Counted from the stretch's first letter, positions 16,597-25,256 are shown. The stretch is 64,000 nucleotides of DNA from CAVQHY01 sp963712465 (GCA_963712465.1 CAVQHY010000004.1:248001-312000); one strand, 5' to 3'. Notes: generated by a model from the letters alone, not told the origin. Translations and numbers: made by a program.

Positions 16597-17354
16597 ATGA
16601 ACGCGGTTGTCACCGGCGCCGGAGCGGGCATCGGAGCAGCGATCGCACGGGCTCTCGCCAGAGACGGCTTCGCCGTTGCCGTCACGGACGTCGACGAGGC
16701 GGCCGCCCGCTCCGTCGCGGCCACGCTCGAGGGCGCCGTCGGCCTGCGCCTCGACGTCTGCGACCCGCCTCGATCGAGGTCGGCGTGCGCTCGCGGCAGT
16801 CGAGACGCTCGGCCCGCTCGACGGTCTGGGTCTCGAATGCGGGCATCTCGACGATGGCGGCCTTCGTGGACGTGACCGATGACGAGTACGACCAGACCAT
16901 GGCCGTCAACGCCAAGGGCGTCTTCCTCTGCGGCCAGGTCGCGGCGCGGCAGCTCCTTCGTCAGGGCACGGGAGGCGCGATCGTCAACACGGCGTCGATG
17001 GCCGGCAAGCGCGGCGCCGCGCCGTTTCTCAGCCACTATGTCGCGTCGAAGTTCGCGGTCGTCGGCCTGACTCAGGCGATGGCCGCGGAGCTGGCGCCGC
17101 ACCGGATCCGTGTCAACTGCGTCTGTCCCGGATACGTCGACACCGGGATGCAGGAGCGAGAGCTCGCCTGGGAGGCCCGGCTGCGGGGCACGACCGTCGA
17201 AGCGGTGCGCGACCTCTGGACGGCGGACACGCCGCTCGGCCGCATCGAGACGCCGGAGGATGTCGCCGACGTCGTCGCCTTCCTCGCGAGCGACGCGGCC
17301 CGATTCGTCACTGGCGAGGCGGTGGCCGTCAACGGCGGCGCCTTCATGGACTGA
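16597..17354 (+). CDS. Short-chain dehydrogenase/reductase, interrupted by clustered frame breaks
   Basis: Begins MNAVVTGAGAGIGAAIARALA (cofactor loop) and continues in other frames to VSNAGISTMAAF, catalytic Ser in VNTASMAG, YVASKFA (Tyr/Lys), NCVCPGYVDTGM and a normal C-terminus NGGAFMD. Frame breaks lie near 16775, 16797 and 16840: one base seems missing after GACCCG, one missing before CTCGCG, and one extra G in GACGGTCTGG. Repairing all three gives a full-length 250-aa SDR with no internal stop. Clustered indels with intact protein suggest base-call or assembly error. Probably NAD-dependent; substrate unknown. Confidence 0.8.
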
Positions 17355-17355
17355 G

Positions 17356-18069
17356 CTACCCGCTTCGCCGGCCGACGAAGTCGAGAAAGCCGTCGAAGAG
17401 CCCGGCCCGGTCGGCGACCGACGGGCCCTCTCCGGCAGTGACCGCGCGCCGAAATGCGTCGATGTCCACGCCGGCCTCGGCGACCTCCTTGGGGTGACGC
17501 GACGTCCACGCCTCGAAGAGCTCGACGTCGACCTCGGGGTGGAACTGGATTCCCCAGGCGTCCCCAAGGCGGAAGGCCTGGTTCGGGTGGAGGTCGCTCC
17601 GCGCAAGGAGCTGCGCACCGGGCGGCAGGTCGAAGACGTCGTTGTGCCACTGGTAGGTGCCGAGCGATCCGTCCAGGTGACCGAACACGGGGTCGCCGCG
17701 CGCGTGTTCGGTCGGGTACACCGGAAGCCAGCCTCGCTCCGGCTGGGACGCTGCCCGCACCTCGGCACCCAGCGCCTGCGCGAGGAGCTGGGCGCCGAGG
17801 CAGATGCCGAGCACCGGCACGCCCTCCTCGACCGCCTCGGCCAGAAGCTCTCGCTCGTCGCGGATGAACGCATGGCCGTCCTCCTGCCAGGCGTGCGCGT
17901 TGCCCCCCATCGGCACGAGCGCCGCGACGTCACTCGGCCGGATCCCGTCGAGGCCGTCCTCCCACATGCGCAGGACACGGTAGGGGAGGCCCGACGCCTC
18001 GAGCCGCTCTCCCAGCAATCCCAGTCCGGTGAGCGACTCCTCCTGCTCGATCACGAGAATCGGCCTCAC
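17356..18069 (-). CDS. Class I glutamine amidotransferase-like protein
   Basis: 237 aa from a GTG at 18069 (MRPILVIEQEES). Triad: Cys90 in GICLGAQ, His177 and Glu179 in QFHPEV. The GMP-synthase-type amidotransferase domain stands alone without a partner synthase, as in gamma-glutamyl hydrolases (PuuD-like) and in many actinobacterial proteins of unknown acceptor. The start is chosen because the frame begins exactly at the first beta strand; an ATG at 18093 would overlap the divergent 18092 gene. Convergent with the SDR, with only 1 bp between the stops. Confidence 0.83.
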   Translation of the reverse strand: MRPILVIEQEESLTGLGLLGERLEASGLPYRVLRMWEDGLDGIRPSDVAALVPMGGNAHAWQEDGHAFIRDERELLAEAVEEGVPVLGICLGAQLLAQALGAEVRAASQPERGWLPVYPTEHARGDPVFGHLDGSLGTYQWHNDVFDLPPGAQLLARSDLHPNQAFRLGDAWGIQFHPEVDVELFEAWTSRHPKEVAEAGVDIDAFRRAVTAGEGPSVADRAGLFDGFLDFVGRRSG

Positions 18070-18091
18070 GAACTCAGTGTAGAGTCGCGTC

Positions 18092-19438
18092 ATGGCGACG
18101 ACGGCGCGCTCTCGTCCCACGGTCAGACCCGAGGCTCTGGAACGTGCGGCGGCGTTCCCGACACTCGAGGCGATCTTTACGCGGAGGGCGCGACGCTTCG
18201 CTCTGGGAGCGGAGATGACGGGGCCGCTGGCCTTCCGCTCCGACAGCGAGCCGGTGCCGCTCGCGTACGAGGAGGAGGCGATCCTCGTCGCGGCAGCGAC
18301 CGGCGTCACGGGCGTCGTGCGCGAGGAGTGGCCGTTCGCCACGGCGGAAGGCACGCCCACGGGGGCCGACAAGCTCCGGTCGTTCACGGGGCGGACCTTC
18401 CCGAGCCCGCTCGCGACGCACGGCACCGAGGTCTTCTGGACGAACGACGAGGGCGTCTACGTGCTCCCGCAGCGCGACGTGAAGCCCGGGGCCTACGTCG
18501 AGAACCAGACCGTCGAGGAACAGCACGCTCTCTATCGCAGCGCGATCAAGCTGCTCGACGGACGGCTCGACATGCCGTGCCGGCGGCCGAACTTGTTCAA
18601 GTTCAACGAGTGGATCGTCAACCGCGAGGGGATCACGCTGTTCATTCCGATCGCCGACGTGACGCGCCAGTGCATCTCGGCGATGCTCCTCTACTTCGAC
18701 CGTCCGCACGGCTACTACCTGAAGGACATGCGGCTCGGCGCCGACCCGCTGAAGCCGTTCATGGACTCGGGCCTGTTCTCGAAGCACGCCCATCCCTACG
18801 ACATCGCCGATTTCGAGCGCTGGCAGATGGTCGACATGAACGGCGTCGAGGCAGGTCTCGTCGTCCAGAACCTGATGCTCGCGACGCAGGCGCTCGGCCT
18901 CGGCGGCCATCCGTTCTCGGGCGGCAAGGGCCGGATCACGATGGGCGGCGAGCCGCTCTGGCACGCCGCCGGGGGAGAAGGGCCCTGCGAGGGGCTCGGC
19001 TTCACGTTCCATCGGGTGCCCGACGACGCGCCGGTCGGGCCGGGCGAGATGGTCCCGGTCGGCCTGCCCGGGATCTTCGAGGGCGCCTGCCCGCCGTTTC
19101 ACGAGGACATGGACGCGGCGGTCGACTTCGTCGTCGCGGAGCGCTGGGGCGACGCGGGGATCTTCTCCTCGCCGGACACGCAGCGGATCCCGTGGCGCTC
19201 GCCCGAGGTCGCCCGCGCGGTTCAGCCGCCGTCCGAGGAGGCGATCGAGGCGACCAAGACGCTCTGCCGCTACATCTGGGATGCGTACGGGCGCTTTCCG
19301 GCGACGATCGACCCGTTCCTGACGACGGTCTGGTACCAGGCGCTGCATCTGGATGTCGAGTTCTACGACCGCTACTACCCGCCGGACGCTCTCCCGGCCC
19401 ACATGCGGTCGCACATGCACGACTGGCACGGCATGTAG
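18092..19438 (+). CDS. Uncharacterised 448-aa protein, possible nitroreductase-like fold
   Basis: No family confidently recognised. The N-terminal part (RRARRFALGAEM at about 30, then YEEEAILVAAATGVTG near 65) is reminiscent of the nitroreductase/SagB-type start (RRS.R.F, then E..LL.AA.G.T), but the rest does not follow that family clearly. The protein has no membrane segment or signal peptide, is rich in aromatic residues, and ends HMHDWHGM. An ATG immediately after its stop starts the next gene (TAGATG), so it is coupled to a MetX-like alpha/beta hydrolase. The divergent class I amidotransferase starts 22 bp away, suggesting joint regulation. Probably a soluble flavoenzyme, with low certainty. 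Confidence 0.6.
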   Translation: MATTARSRPTVRPEALERAAAFPTLEAIFTRRARRFALGAEMTGPLAFRSDSEPVPLAYEEEAILVAAATGVTGVVREEWPFATAEGTPTGADKLRSFTGRTFPSPLATHGTEVFWTNDEGVYVLPQRDVKPGAYVENQTVEEQHALYRSAIKLLDGRLDMPCRRPNLFKFNEWIVNREGITLFIPIADVTRQCISAMLLYFDRPHGYYLKDMRLGADPLKPFMDSGLFSKHAHPYDIADFERWQMVDMNGVEAGLVVQNLMLATQALGLGGHPFSGGKGRITMGGEPLWHAAGGEGPCEGLGFTFHRVPDDAPVGPGEMVPVGLPGIFEGACPPFHEDMDAAVDFVVAERWGDAGIFSSPDTQRIPWRSPEVARAVQPPSEEAIEATKTLCRYIWDAYGRFPATIDPFLTTVWYQALHLDVEFYDRYYPPDALPAHMRSHMHDWHGM

Positions 19439-20380
19439 ATGCCCGCGGACGGGGTCTTCGGCCTCGGCGATCTCGACCTGGAGCTCGGTGGGAGGCTGAA
19501 GGACGCGCGGCTCGCCTACCGGACGCACGGCGAGCTCGCGCCGGCCCGGGACAACGCGATCCTTTTCCCGCACCAGTACTCGGGAACGCCGGTCTCCCTC
19601 GACCCGTGGATCGGCCCGGATCGCCCGCTCGACCCGGAGCGCTGGTTCGTTCTCTGCCCCGGACAGCTTGGAAACGGCCAGTCGTCGTCGCCGAGCACGA
19701 CGTCGGGCGAGTTCCCTGAGCTCACGATCGGCGACGACGTGACGGCGCAGCGGCGGCTCGTGGACGCGCTCGGGATCGAGCGGCTCGAGCTCGTGCTCGG
19801 CTTCTCGATGGGCGCCCAGCAGGCGTACGAGTGGGCGGTGAGGTTTCCTGGGATGGTCACCGGGCTTGGGATCTTCGCCGGGCTCGCCCGCACGACCCCT
19901 CTGCTCGAGCTGCTCGTCGCCGCGGCCGAGAACGCGCTCCGTTCGGGCGGAGTCCGCGACCACGCGCGCTTCTGGGTCGCGACGGCGCTCTCGGCCGAGC
20001 TGTTCCGTCAGGAGGCGTGGCGCGAGGGCGGCTTCGCCTCCGCCGACGAGATGGTCCGCCGCCTCTTCGACGACGACTTCGCGCCGCTCGAACCGCTCGA
20101 CCTCCTGTGCCAGCTCGGCAAGTGGCGGCGCGCCGACGTCTCACGCCACGCCGGGGGCGACCTCAGTGCGGCGCTGGGCCGGATCACGGCCCGGACTGCC
20201 GTCGCGCCGTTTTCCCACGACGGCCTGTTTCCGGTGGCCGACTGCGAGGCCGAGCAGCGGCTGATCCCGTCCGCCGAGCTCCACGTCGTCGAGAGCGCCT
20301 GGGGTCACTACGCGTGGGGAATCACCCCGGCCGAGACGAATCAGATCGACGACGTTATCGCAAGCCTCCTGCACGCCTAG
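19439..20380 (+). CDS. Homoserine O-acetyltransferase-like alpha/beta hydrolase
   Basis: 313 aa. The N-terminus (ELGGRLKDARLAYRTHGEL) and the GFSMGAQQAYEWAVRFP nucleophile elbow (Ser123) match the MetX/homoserine-acetyltransferase-like branch of alpha/beta hydrolases. The acid lies in the DGLFPVADCEAE region and His290 is in WGHYAWG. Shorter than true MetX (about 370 aa) and lacking an obvious lid insertion, so an esterase or acyltransferase of different substrate is more likely than methionine biosynthesis. Starts directly on the stop of the 448-aa gene, implying a functional pair. Confidence 0.8.
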   Translation: MPADGVFGLGDLDLELGGRLKDARLAYRTHGELAPARDNAILFPHQYSGTPVSLDPWIGPDRPLDPERWFVLCPGQLGNGQSSSPSTTSGEFPELTIGDDVTAQRRLVDALGIERLELVLGFSMGAQQAYEWAVRFPGMVTGLGIFAGLARTTPLLELLVAAAENALRSGGVRDHARFWVATALSAELFRQEAWREGGFASADEMVRRLFDDDFAPLEPLDLLCQLGKWRRADVSRHAGGDLSAALGRITARTAVAPFSHDGLFPVADCEAEQRLIPSAELHVVESAWGHYAWGITPAETNQIDDVIASLLHA

Positions 20381-20412
20381 CAAGCCGTCAAAGCGCCGGA
20401 GGTGTCTCGAAC

Positions 20413-20447
20413 GGACACGTCTCGGGGCCTGTCCCCAAGACATGTCC
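20413..20447. repeat. Palindromic repeat unit A
   Basis: GGACACGTCTCGGGGCCTGT followed by CCCCAAGACATGTCC: outer arms GGACACGT/ACATGTCC and inner GGGG-CCTGT-CCCC. It aligns base for base with unit B at 20515-20550 at most positions and shares the core with two units in the aldehyde dehydrogenase gene at the left edge. Confidence 0.6.
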
Positions 20448-20514
20448 CGGTCAGCGAACGCCCGTTCGATGCGACCGTCGTGATTCGGCTCGTTTCGATC
20501 CTTCGATAAGGAGG

Positions 20515-20550
20515 GGCCATGTCTCCGGGCCTGTCCCCGGGTCATGGCCC
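20515..20550. repeat. Palindromic repeat unit B
   Basis: Starts GGCCATGTCTCCGGGCCTGT and ends CATGGCC, with the same inner CCTGTCCCC. Unit A lies 68 bp upstream in direct orientation. The 240-bp gap 20381-20620 holds little else apart from these two units and the probable promoter of the small gene that follows. Confidence 0.6.
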
Positions 20551-20620
20551 TTGCGGACGGCTTCGGCGCTCAGGGCGATCTGAGCGGCTCGGCAGCCCGG
20601 CGCGGGGCTATCGTCTGAAC

Positions 20621-20914
20621 GTGGCCCCGAGCTCGCTGACGCGACGCCTCTCCTCGCTTCCCGGCGGGGAGCTGGTCATCGCCGGAATCGAGGATCGCGA
20701 ACGCGGGGTCGTGTCGGTGGAGGCGTTGCTCGTCTCGATCGGCGCCCGTCGGCTTGAAAGTCTCGGCCTCACGGTCGCGGCTCCCCTTCCGGACTCCGAG
20801 CTGCGGCTCTACGAGCTCCTCGCCGCTGACGACTCCGATGCCGCGCACTCGCGCTACAACGCGCTCGTCCGTCGGCTCGTGAGCTTCGAGCGAGCCGCCG
20901 AGTGCGCGAGCTAG
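20621..20914 (+). CDS. Small protein upstream of nucleotidyltransferase, possible antitoxin partner
   Basis: 97 aa from the GTG at 20621; the open frame extends upstream through repeat unit B, but that part looks non-coding. Acidic/Leu-rich, all-soluble, with no recognised domain; the centre (VVSVEALLVSIGARRLESLGL) looks helical. Overlaps the following nucleotidyltransferase gene by 13 bp, so the two are translationally coupled. A small protein preceding a DUF6036/AbiEii-like nucleotidyltransferase is a common antitoxin-toxin layout; that role is inference. Confidence 0.55.
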   Translation: MAPSSLTRRLSSLPGGELVIAGIEDRERGVVSVEALLVSIGARRLESLGLTVAAPLPDSELRLYELLAADDSDAAHSRYNALVRRLVSFERAAECAS

Positions 20915-21438
20915 CCGACGCGAGCCGAGTTCGGCGCTTCCTCGAGGCGCTGGGCGCGGAGGCCGACGAGGAAGTCACCGCCTACCTGACGGGCGGTGCG
21001 ACCGCCGTCCTGGTCGGCTGGCGGGCGACGACGGTCGACGTCGATATCAAACTCGTTCCCGAGAGCGACCGGCTTCTTCGTGCGATTCCGAGGCTCAAGG
21101 AGGAGCTGCGCCTGAACGTCGAGCTGGCCTCGCCGGCGGACTTCATCCCGGTGCCGGACGGGTGGCAGGAGCGGAGCATCTTCGTGACTCGTGAGGGCAA
21201 GTTGTCCGCGTACCACTACGACCCCTACGCCCAGGCCCTCGCCAAGCTCGAGCGCGGTCACGACCGAGATCTGGCCGACGTAGAGGCGATGGTCGACACG
21301 GGCCTTGTGGAACCGTCGGCCGGCCTCGCCCGCTTCAAGGAGATCGCGCCCGAGCTCTATCGGTTCCCGGCGATCGACCCGCGCTCGTTCCGTCGGCGAG
21401 TCGAGGCGGCGTTCTCGCCCTACATCACCTCGCGGTAG
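20902..21438 (+). CDS. Nucleotidyltransferase-fold protein (DUF6036/AbiEii-like)
   Basis: 178 aa from a GTG. The core YLTGGATAVLVGWRATTVDVDIKL (about 30-52) has the GG near the first strand and the D-V-D metal-binding pair of minimal nucleotidyltransferases. Downstream, a conserved Lys/Tyr-containing segment LSAYHYDPYAQALAKLERGHDRDLADVEAM fits the DUF6036 type, in which K..R...KD.AD is conserved. Such proteins are toxins of type IV-like modules or housekeeping enzymes of unknown target. Its last 19 bp overlap the convergent glutamine-synthetase-like gene. Confidence 0.68.
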   Translation: MRELADASRVRRFLEALGAEADEEVTAYLTGGATAVLVGWRATTVDVDIKLVPESDRLLRAIPRLKEELRLNVELASPADFIPVPDGWQERSIFVTREGKLSAYHYDPYAQALAKLERGHDRDLADVEAMVDTGLVEPSAGLARFKEIAPELYRFPAIDPRSFRRRVEAAFSPYITSR

Positions 21439-22772
21439 CGCTCCCGCTCCCAGTCGGTGACGTACTTCTCGAAGAGCCCGACCTCGTGGCGGAGCATGGT
21501 CAGGAACGTCTCCACGAAGACCTCCCCGAACGCCTCCCGGGCCCAGGCGCTCGACTCGAGCTCGCCGATCGCCTCGCCGAGGGACGTCGGGATGCGGCGA
21601 TTCGCGGCGTCGACGTGCGGGTCGCCGCTCACCATCGGCGGCAGCTCGAGCTCGCGTTCGAGGCCGTCGGCGCCCGCGGCCAGGCAGCCGGCGATCACGA
21701 GATAGGGGTTGGCGTCGGCCGAGGCCCAGCGGGCCTCGAGCCGCGTGGCCTCGCCGTGGTCGACGACCGAGCGGACGGCGACGAGACGGTGGTCGAGCCC
21801 CCACGTGACCTGGGTGGGGGCGAACGAGTAGTCCTCGACCCGCTTGTAGCCGTTGATCGTCGGGCAGTTGACGGCCTGCAGCTCGAGCTGGTGAGCCACG
21901 AGGCCGGTCAGGAACCGTCGCATGAGCGCCGAGTGGATCGGCGGATCGGCGTCGTGCGCCGCGAAGGCGTTCCCCCCGTCGGAGTCGCGGAGACTCATGT
22001 GCACATGCATGCCGTTACCGGCGTCCCCCATGAACGGCTTGGGCATGAAGGTCGCCCGGAGCCCATGGGCGGCCGCCGTCTGCTTGACGACGTACTTGAA
22101 GATCATCGTCGCGTCCGCGACCGCGACCGCGTCGCCGTGGCCGAGGTTCACCTCCACCTGCGCGGGCCCGTACTCGACGTTGCACGCCTCGACCGTGATG
22201 CCCGCGAGCTCGAGGGCCCGGCGGATGTCGCCGACGACCGGCTCGACCTCGGCCCCTTTCGCGATCGAGTAGCAGTGCACGCCGCGATAGAAGGGCTCCC
22301 AGTCCGGCGTGCAGAGATGGAACTCGAGCTCGGTGGCGACGACCGGCTCGTACCCGTGCCCGCGCAGCCGCTCGACCGCGCGGCGCAGAATCGCGCGCCC
22401 GTCGAGCGCGACCGGCTCGTGCGTCTGCACGTCGACCGTGTCGCAGATGCAGTAGGCGGTGCCCTCCCGCGTCCCCGCGAGCCGGACCGTCGAGAAGTCG
22501 GGCACGGCGTGCATGTCCGGATAGCCGTGCTCGTCGTTGACGAAGTCGGTCGGGAAGATCAGGCAGTGCATGTCCCAGGTGTAGGCGACGTTCGCGATCG
22601 CGAAGCCGCCGCCCTTGAGGAACTGCTCCGTCGGGATGCGCTTGCCGCGGGGGATGCCCCAGGTGTCCGCGAACATGCACTCGACGGTATGGACCTCGTG
22701 CTCCTCGAGCAGCCCGCGGGCGGCCTCGAGATCGGCTGCGGCAACCGCCACGTTCGACTCCTTTCCTGACAT
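21420..22772 (-). CDS. Glutamine synthetase-family ligase (non-canonical, GlnA3/PuuA-like)
   Basis: 450 aa from an ATG at 22772 preceded by GGAAAGGAG. Metal and substrate residues of the GS fold are visible: ELEFHL (first Glu), VEVNLGHGD (Glu pair), GNGMHVHMSL (His), NCPTINGYKR and WGLDHR (Arg/nucleotide site). It lacks the Tyr-adenylylation loop of GSI and is in the size range of gamma-glutamyl-amine ligases such as PuuA, GlnA3/GlnA4. It probably joins glutamate to an amine, but ammonia cannot be excluded. Starts 50 bp from a divergent hydrolase. A second, clearly different paralogue lies at 42.5 kb. Confidence 0.85.
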   Translation of the reverse strand: MSGKESNVAVAAADLEAARGLLEEHEVHTVECMFADTWGIPRGKRIPTEQFLKGGGFAIANVAYTWDMHCLIFPTDFVNDEHGYPDMHAVPDFSTVRLAGTREGTAYCICDTVDVQTHEPVALDGRAILRRAVERLRGHGYEPVVATELEFHLCTPDWEPFYRGVHCYSIAKGAEVEPVVGDIRRALELAGITVEACNVEYGPAQVEVNLGHGDAVAVADATMIFKYVVKQTAAAHGLRATFMPKPFMGDAGNGMHVHMSLRDSDGGNAFAAHDADPPIHSALMRRFLTGLVAHQLELQAVNCPTINGYKRVEDYSFAPTQVTWGLDHRLVAVRSVVDHGEATRLEARWASADANPYLVIAGCLAAGADGLERELELPPMVSGDPHVDAANRRIPTSLGEAIGELESSAWAREAFGEVFVETFLTMLRHEVGLFEKYVTDWERERYREVM

Positions 22773-22822
22773 CGGTCGAGAAGGGCGCCTATCGTACCGC
22801 CGTCCCGTACCGAGGAGGCGCC

Positions 22823-23626
22823 TTGCCGAACGTGACCGTGAACGGTGTGTCGCTGAACTACGAGGAGCACGGCTCCGGCCAGCCCGTGGTGTTCCTGCAC
22901 GGAGTCTGGATGAGCAGCCGCTTCTTCGAGCATCAGCTCCCCTGGTTCGGCGAGCGCTACCGAACCGTCGCGCTCGACTTTCGCGGCCACGGTCGGTCCG
23001 AGCACGTCCAGGAAGGGCACACCGTCGCGCAGTACGCACGCGACTTGCGGGCCGCCCTCGAGCAGCTCGGGCTCGCCGATCCCGTGCTCGTCGGCTGGTC
23101 GATGGGCGCGCTGGTGACCTGGGACTACGTGCGTCAGTTCGGCTGCGACGGGCTGCGCGGGGTGGTCGTCGTCGACCAGTCGCCGTCCGACTTCAAGTGG
23201 CCCGACTGGCCGCACGGGTTCGCCGACTTCGACGTCCTCAAGCACGTCATGGAGACGGTGCAGACGGACCGCGAGGCGTTCGTCCGCGAGTTCGTGCCGC
23301 TGATGTTCAAGGAGCCGCCTTCGGAGGAGGACACCGCGTGGATGGTGGAGGAGATGATGCGCCTGCCGTGCTCGGTCGCGGGCGCGATCATCTTCGACCA
23401 GACGGTGCAGGACTACCGTCCCGTCCTCCCGGACGTCACCGTTCCGGCCCTCGTTGTGACCGGCGCCGACGAGAAGCTCGTGCCGCTCGCGGCCGAGGAG
23501 CTCGTCGCCAGCGAGATGCCCAACGCCGCGCTCGTCGTCCTCGCAGAGAGCGGCCACTGCCCGTTCCTCGCGGAGCCCGACCGCTTCAACGAGGTCGTCG
23601 ACGGCTGGATCCGGTCGCTCGCCTGA
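22823..23626 (+). CDS. Alpha/beta hydrolase (haloperoxidase/esterase-like)
   Basis: 267 aa from a TTG start with GAGGAGG just upstream. HGVW oxyanion loop, DFRGHGRS, nucleophile elbow GWSMGA (Ser93), acid in VTGADEKLVP, and His245 in ESGHCPF: a complete triad of the non-heme haloperoxidase/esterase branch. It is directly coupled to the following alcohol dehydrogenase (TGATG overlap). Function in a catabolic pair is likely; substrate unknown. Confidence 0.87.
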   Translation: MPNVTVNGVSLNYEEHGSGQPVVFLHGVWMSSRFFEHQLPWFGERYRTVALDFRGHGRSEHVQEGHTVAQYARDLRAALEQLGLADPVLVGWSMGALVTWDYVRQFGCDGLRGVVVVDQSPSDFKWPDWPHGFADFDVLKHVMETVQTDREAFVREFVPLMFKEPPSEEDTAWMVEEMMRLPCSVAGAIIFDQTVQDYRPVLPDVTVPALVVTGADEKLVPLAAEELVASEMPNAALVVLAESGHCPFLAEPDRFNEVVDGWIRSLA

Positions 23627-24580
23627 TGAGAGCAGTCGTCCTCAACTCGTTCCACTCACCGCTCGCGCTCGAGGAGCGCCCGATTCCGGTGACGCAGGGC
23701 GGCGACGATCTCGTCGTCAAGGTGCTCGCCTGCGGCGTGTGCCACTCCGACCTGCACGTGACCGACGGAGACCTCCGCTCGCCGCTTCCCCTCGTGCTCG
23801 GCCACGAGATCACGGCCGAGGTCGAGGGCATCGGCAACGTGCTCCTCTACACACCGTGGGGCTGCGGCGAGTGCCGTTTCTGCGCGGCCGGCGAGGAGAT
23901 GATCTGCCCGCAGGGGAAGGAGGCCGGGCTGTTCCAGGACGGCGGCTACGCGGAGTACGTCCGCGTTCCCGCCCGTCGCTACGTCTTTCCGATCGGAGAT
24001 CTCGACCCGGTCACGGCTGCGCCGCTCGGCTGCGGCGGGCTGACGGCATACCGGGCCGTCAAGCACGCGCGGCCGTGGCTCGGCCCGGGCTCGCGCGCGC
24101 TCGTGCTCGGCGCGGGCGGCCTCGGCCAGTTCGCGGTCCAGTACCTGCGCCTCCTGACCGACGCGGAGGTCGACGTGGGCGACCCGTCCGAGCCCAAGCG
24201 GGCGCGGGCGCTCGAGCTCGGCGCGACTGCGGCCGCGGATCCCGGCGGAGCTCGAAGGCCCCTATGCCGCCGTGCTCGACTTCGTCGGCTCGGACGACTC
24301 GCTGGCGAACGCGGTACGACTCGTCGACCGCAAGGGCGTTGCGATCGTGATCGGCCTCTTCGGCGGCCGCATTCCCTTCGGCCTCGGCGCCGTCCCGCAC
24401 GAGGCCCGCTTCCTTTCGTCGATCTGGGGCTCGCTCGCCGAGCTGGGCGAGCTGATCGAGCTCGCCCAGCGCGAGCGGCTCGAGTACACCGTCGAGACGA
24501 TGCCGCTCGAGCAGGCGCAGGAGGCACATCGCCGTGTTCGAAACGGCGAGGTCAAAGGCCGGATCGTGCTCCTCCCATAG
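23626..24580 (+). CDS. Zinc-dependent alcohol dehydrogenase, one frame break
   Basis: MDR-family enzyme of about 317 aa. Catalytic zinc ligands GVCHSD and GHE, structural-zinc cysteines CGECRFCAAGEEMIC, and Rossmann loop VLGAGGLGQFA. The frame breaks at 24241-24243, where a CCC run appears to hold one C too many: removing it joins LGATAAAD to PAELEGPYAAVLDFVG and the intact C-terminus GRIVLLP. The rest is undisturbed, so a base error is more likely than a dead gene. Overlaps the hydrolase stop by one base. Alcohol/aldehyde substrate unknown. Confidence 0.85.
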
Positions 24581-24593
24581 AAAGCTGCCGCGT

Positions 24594-25256
24594 CTACGCG
24601 GCGCCGACCAGGAAGAACGCGATTGCCGCGAACTGGCAGGCGGCGGCGACGATCGTGAGCAGATGGAAGAGCTCGTGGTACCCGAAGATTGCGGGAATCG
24701 GGTCGGGCCGCTTTCGCGCGTAGACCACGGCTCCGAGCGTGTAGAAGATGCCGCCCGAGGCGAGGAGAGCGATCCCCCAGACTCCGGTCGCGTCGAGCGC
24801 CTGTGGGAGCGCGACGACGCTGATCCAGCCGAGCGCGATCCCGAACGCCGCCGACATCCATCCCGGAGCATCGACCCAGGCGAGCTTGACGAGAATCGCG
24901 AGACCGACGCCTCCCCAGACGACGGCGAGGATCGAGACCTGCCAGGCGCCGTGGAGCGCGAGCAGCACGAACGCCGTGTACGTGCCCCCGATCAGCACGA
25001 AGACGCCGGCATGGTCGAGCCGTCGCATCATGAGCCGAGCGGTCGGGCGCCAGGTGACGCGGTGGTACAGGGCGCTGATGCCGAAGGTGAGCACGACGCT
25101 GCCGGCGAAGACCGCGCTCGCCAGACGCTCCCGGTTCGCAGGGGCGACCGCGACGAGCGCCAAGCCGAGCGCGGCGAACGCGAAGCAGGCGTACTGGTGC
25201 AGGACCCCTCGCAAGAGCGGCCGCGGCAGTGGCTGATGCGCGAGCGACGAGTCCAC
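24594..25256 (-). CDS. Hemolysin III / PAQR-family membrane protein
   Basis: 220 aa with seven predicted membrane helices. Family hallmarks are present: SALYHR (metal His), RRLDHAGVFVLIGGTYT, and GYHELFHLLT near the C-terminus, which together form the zinc site of the hydrolase-type PAQR fold. Bacterial members are called hemolysin III, but their cellular role is lipid- or envelope-related and poorly defined. Single gene, convergent with the alcohol dehydrogenase. Confidence 0.92.
   Translation of the reverse strand: MDSSLAHQPLPRPLLRGVLHQYACFAFAALGLALVAVAPANRERLASAVFAGSVVLTFGISALYHRVTWRPTARLMMRRLDHAGVFVLIGGTYTAFVLLALHGAWQVSILAVVWGGVGLAILVKLAWVDAPGWMSAAFGIALGWISVVALPQALDATGVWGIALLASGGIFYTLGAVVYARKRPDPIPAIFGYHELFHLLTIVAAACQFAAIAFFLVGAA

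Noticed and set aside
18074..19963. 629-codon minus-strand frame
   Set aside because: Antisense to the 448-aa protein and MetX-like gene; no motif and Arg/Glu/Asp-rich composition.
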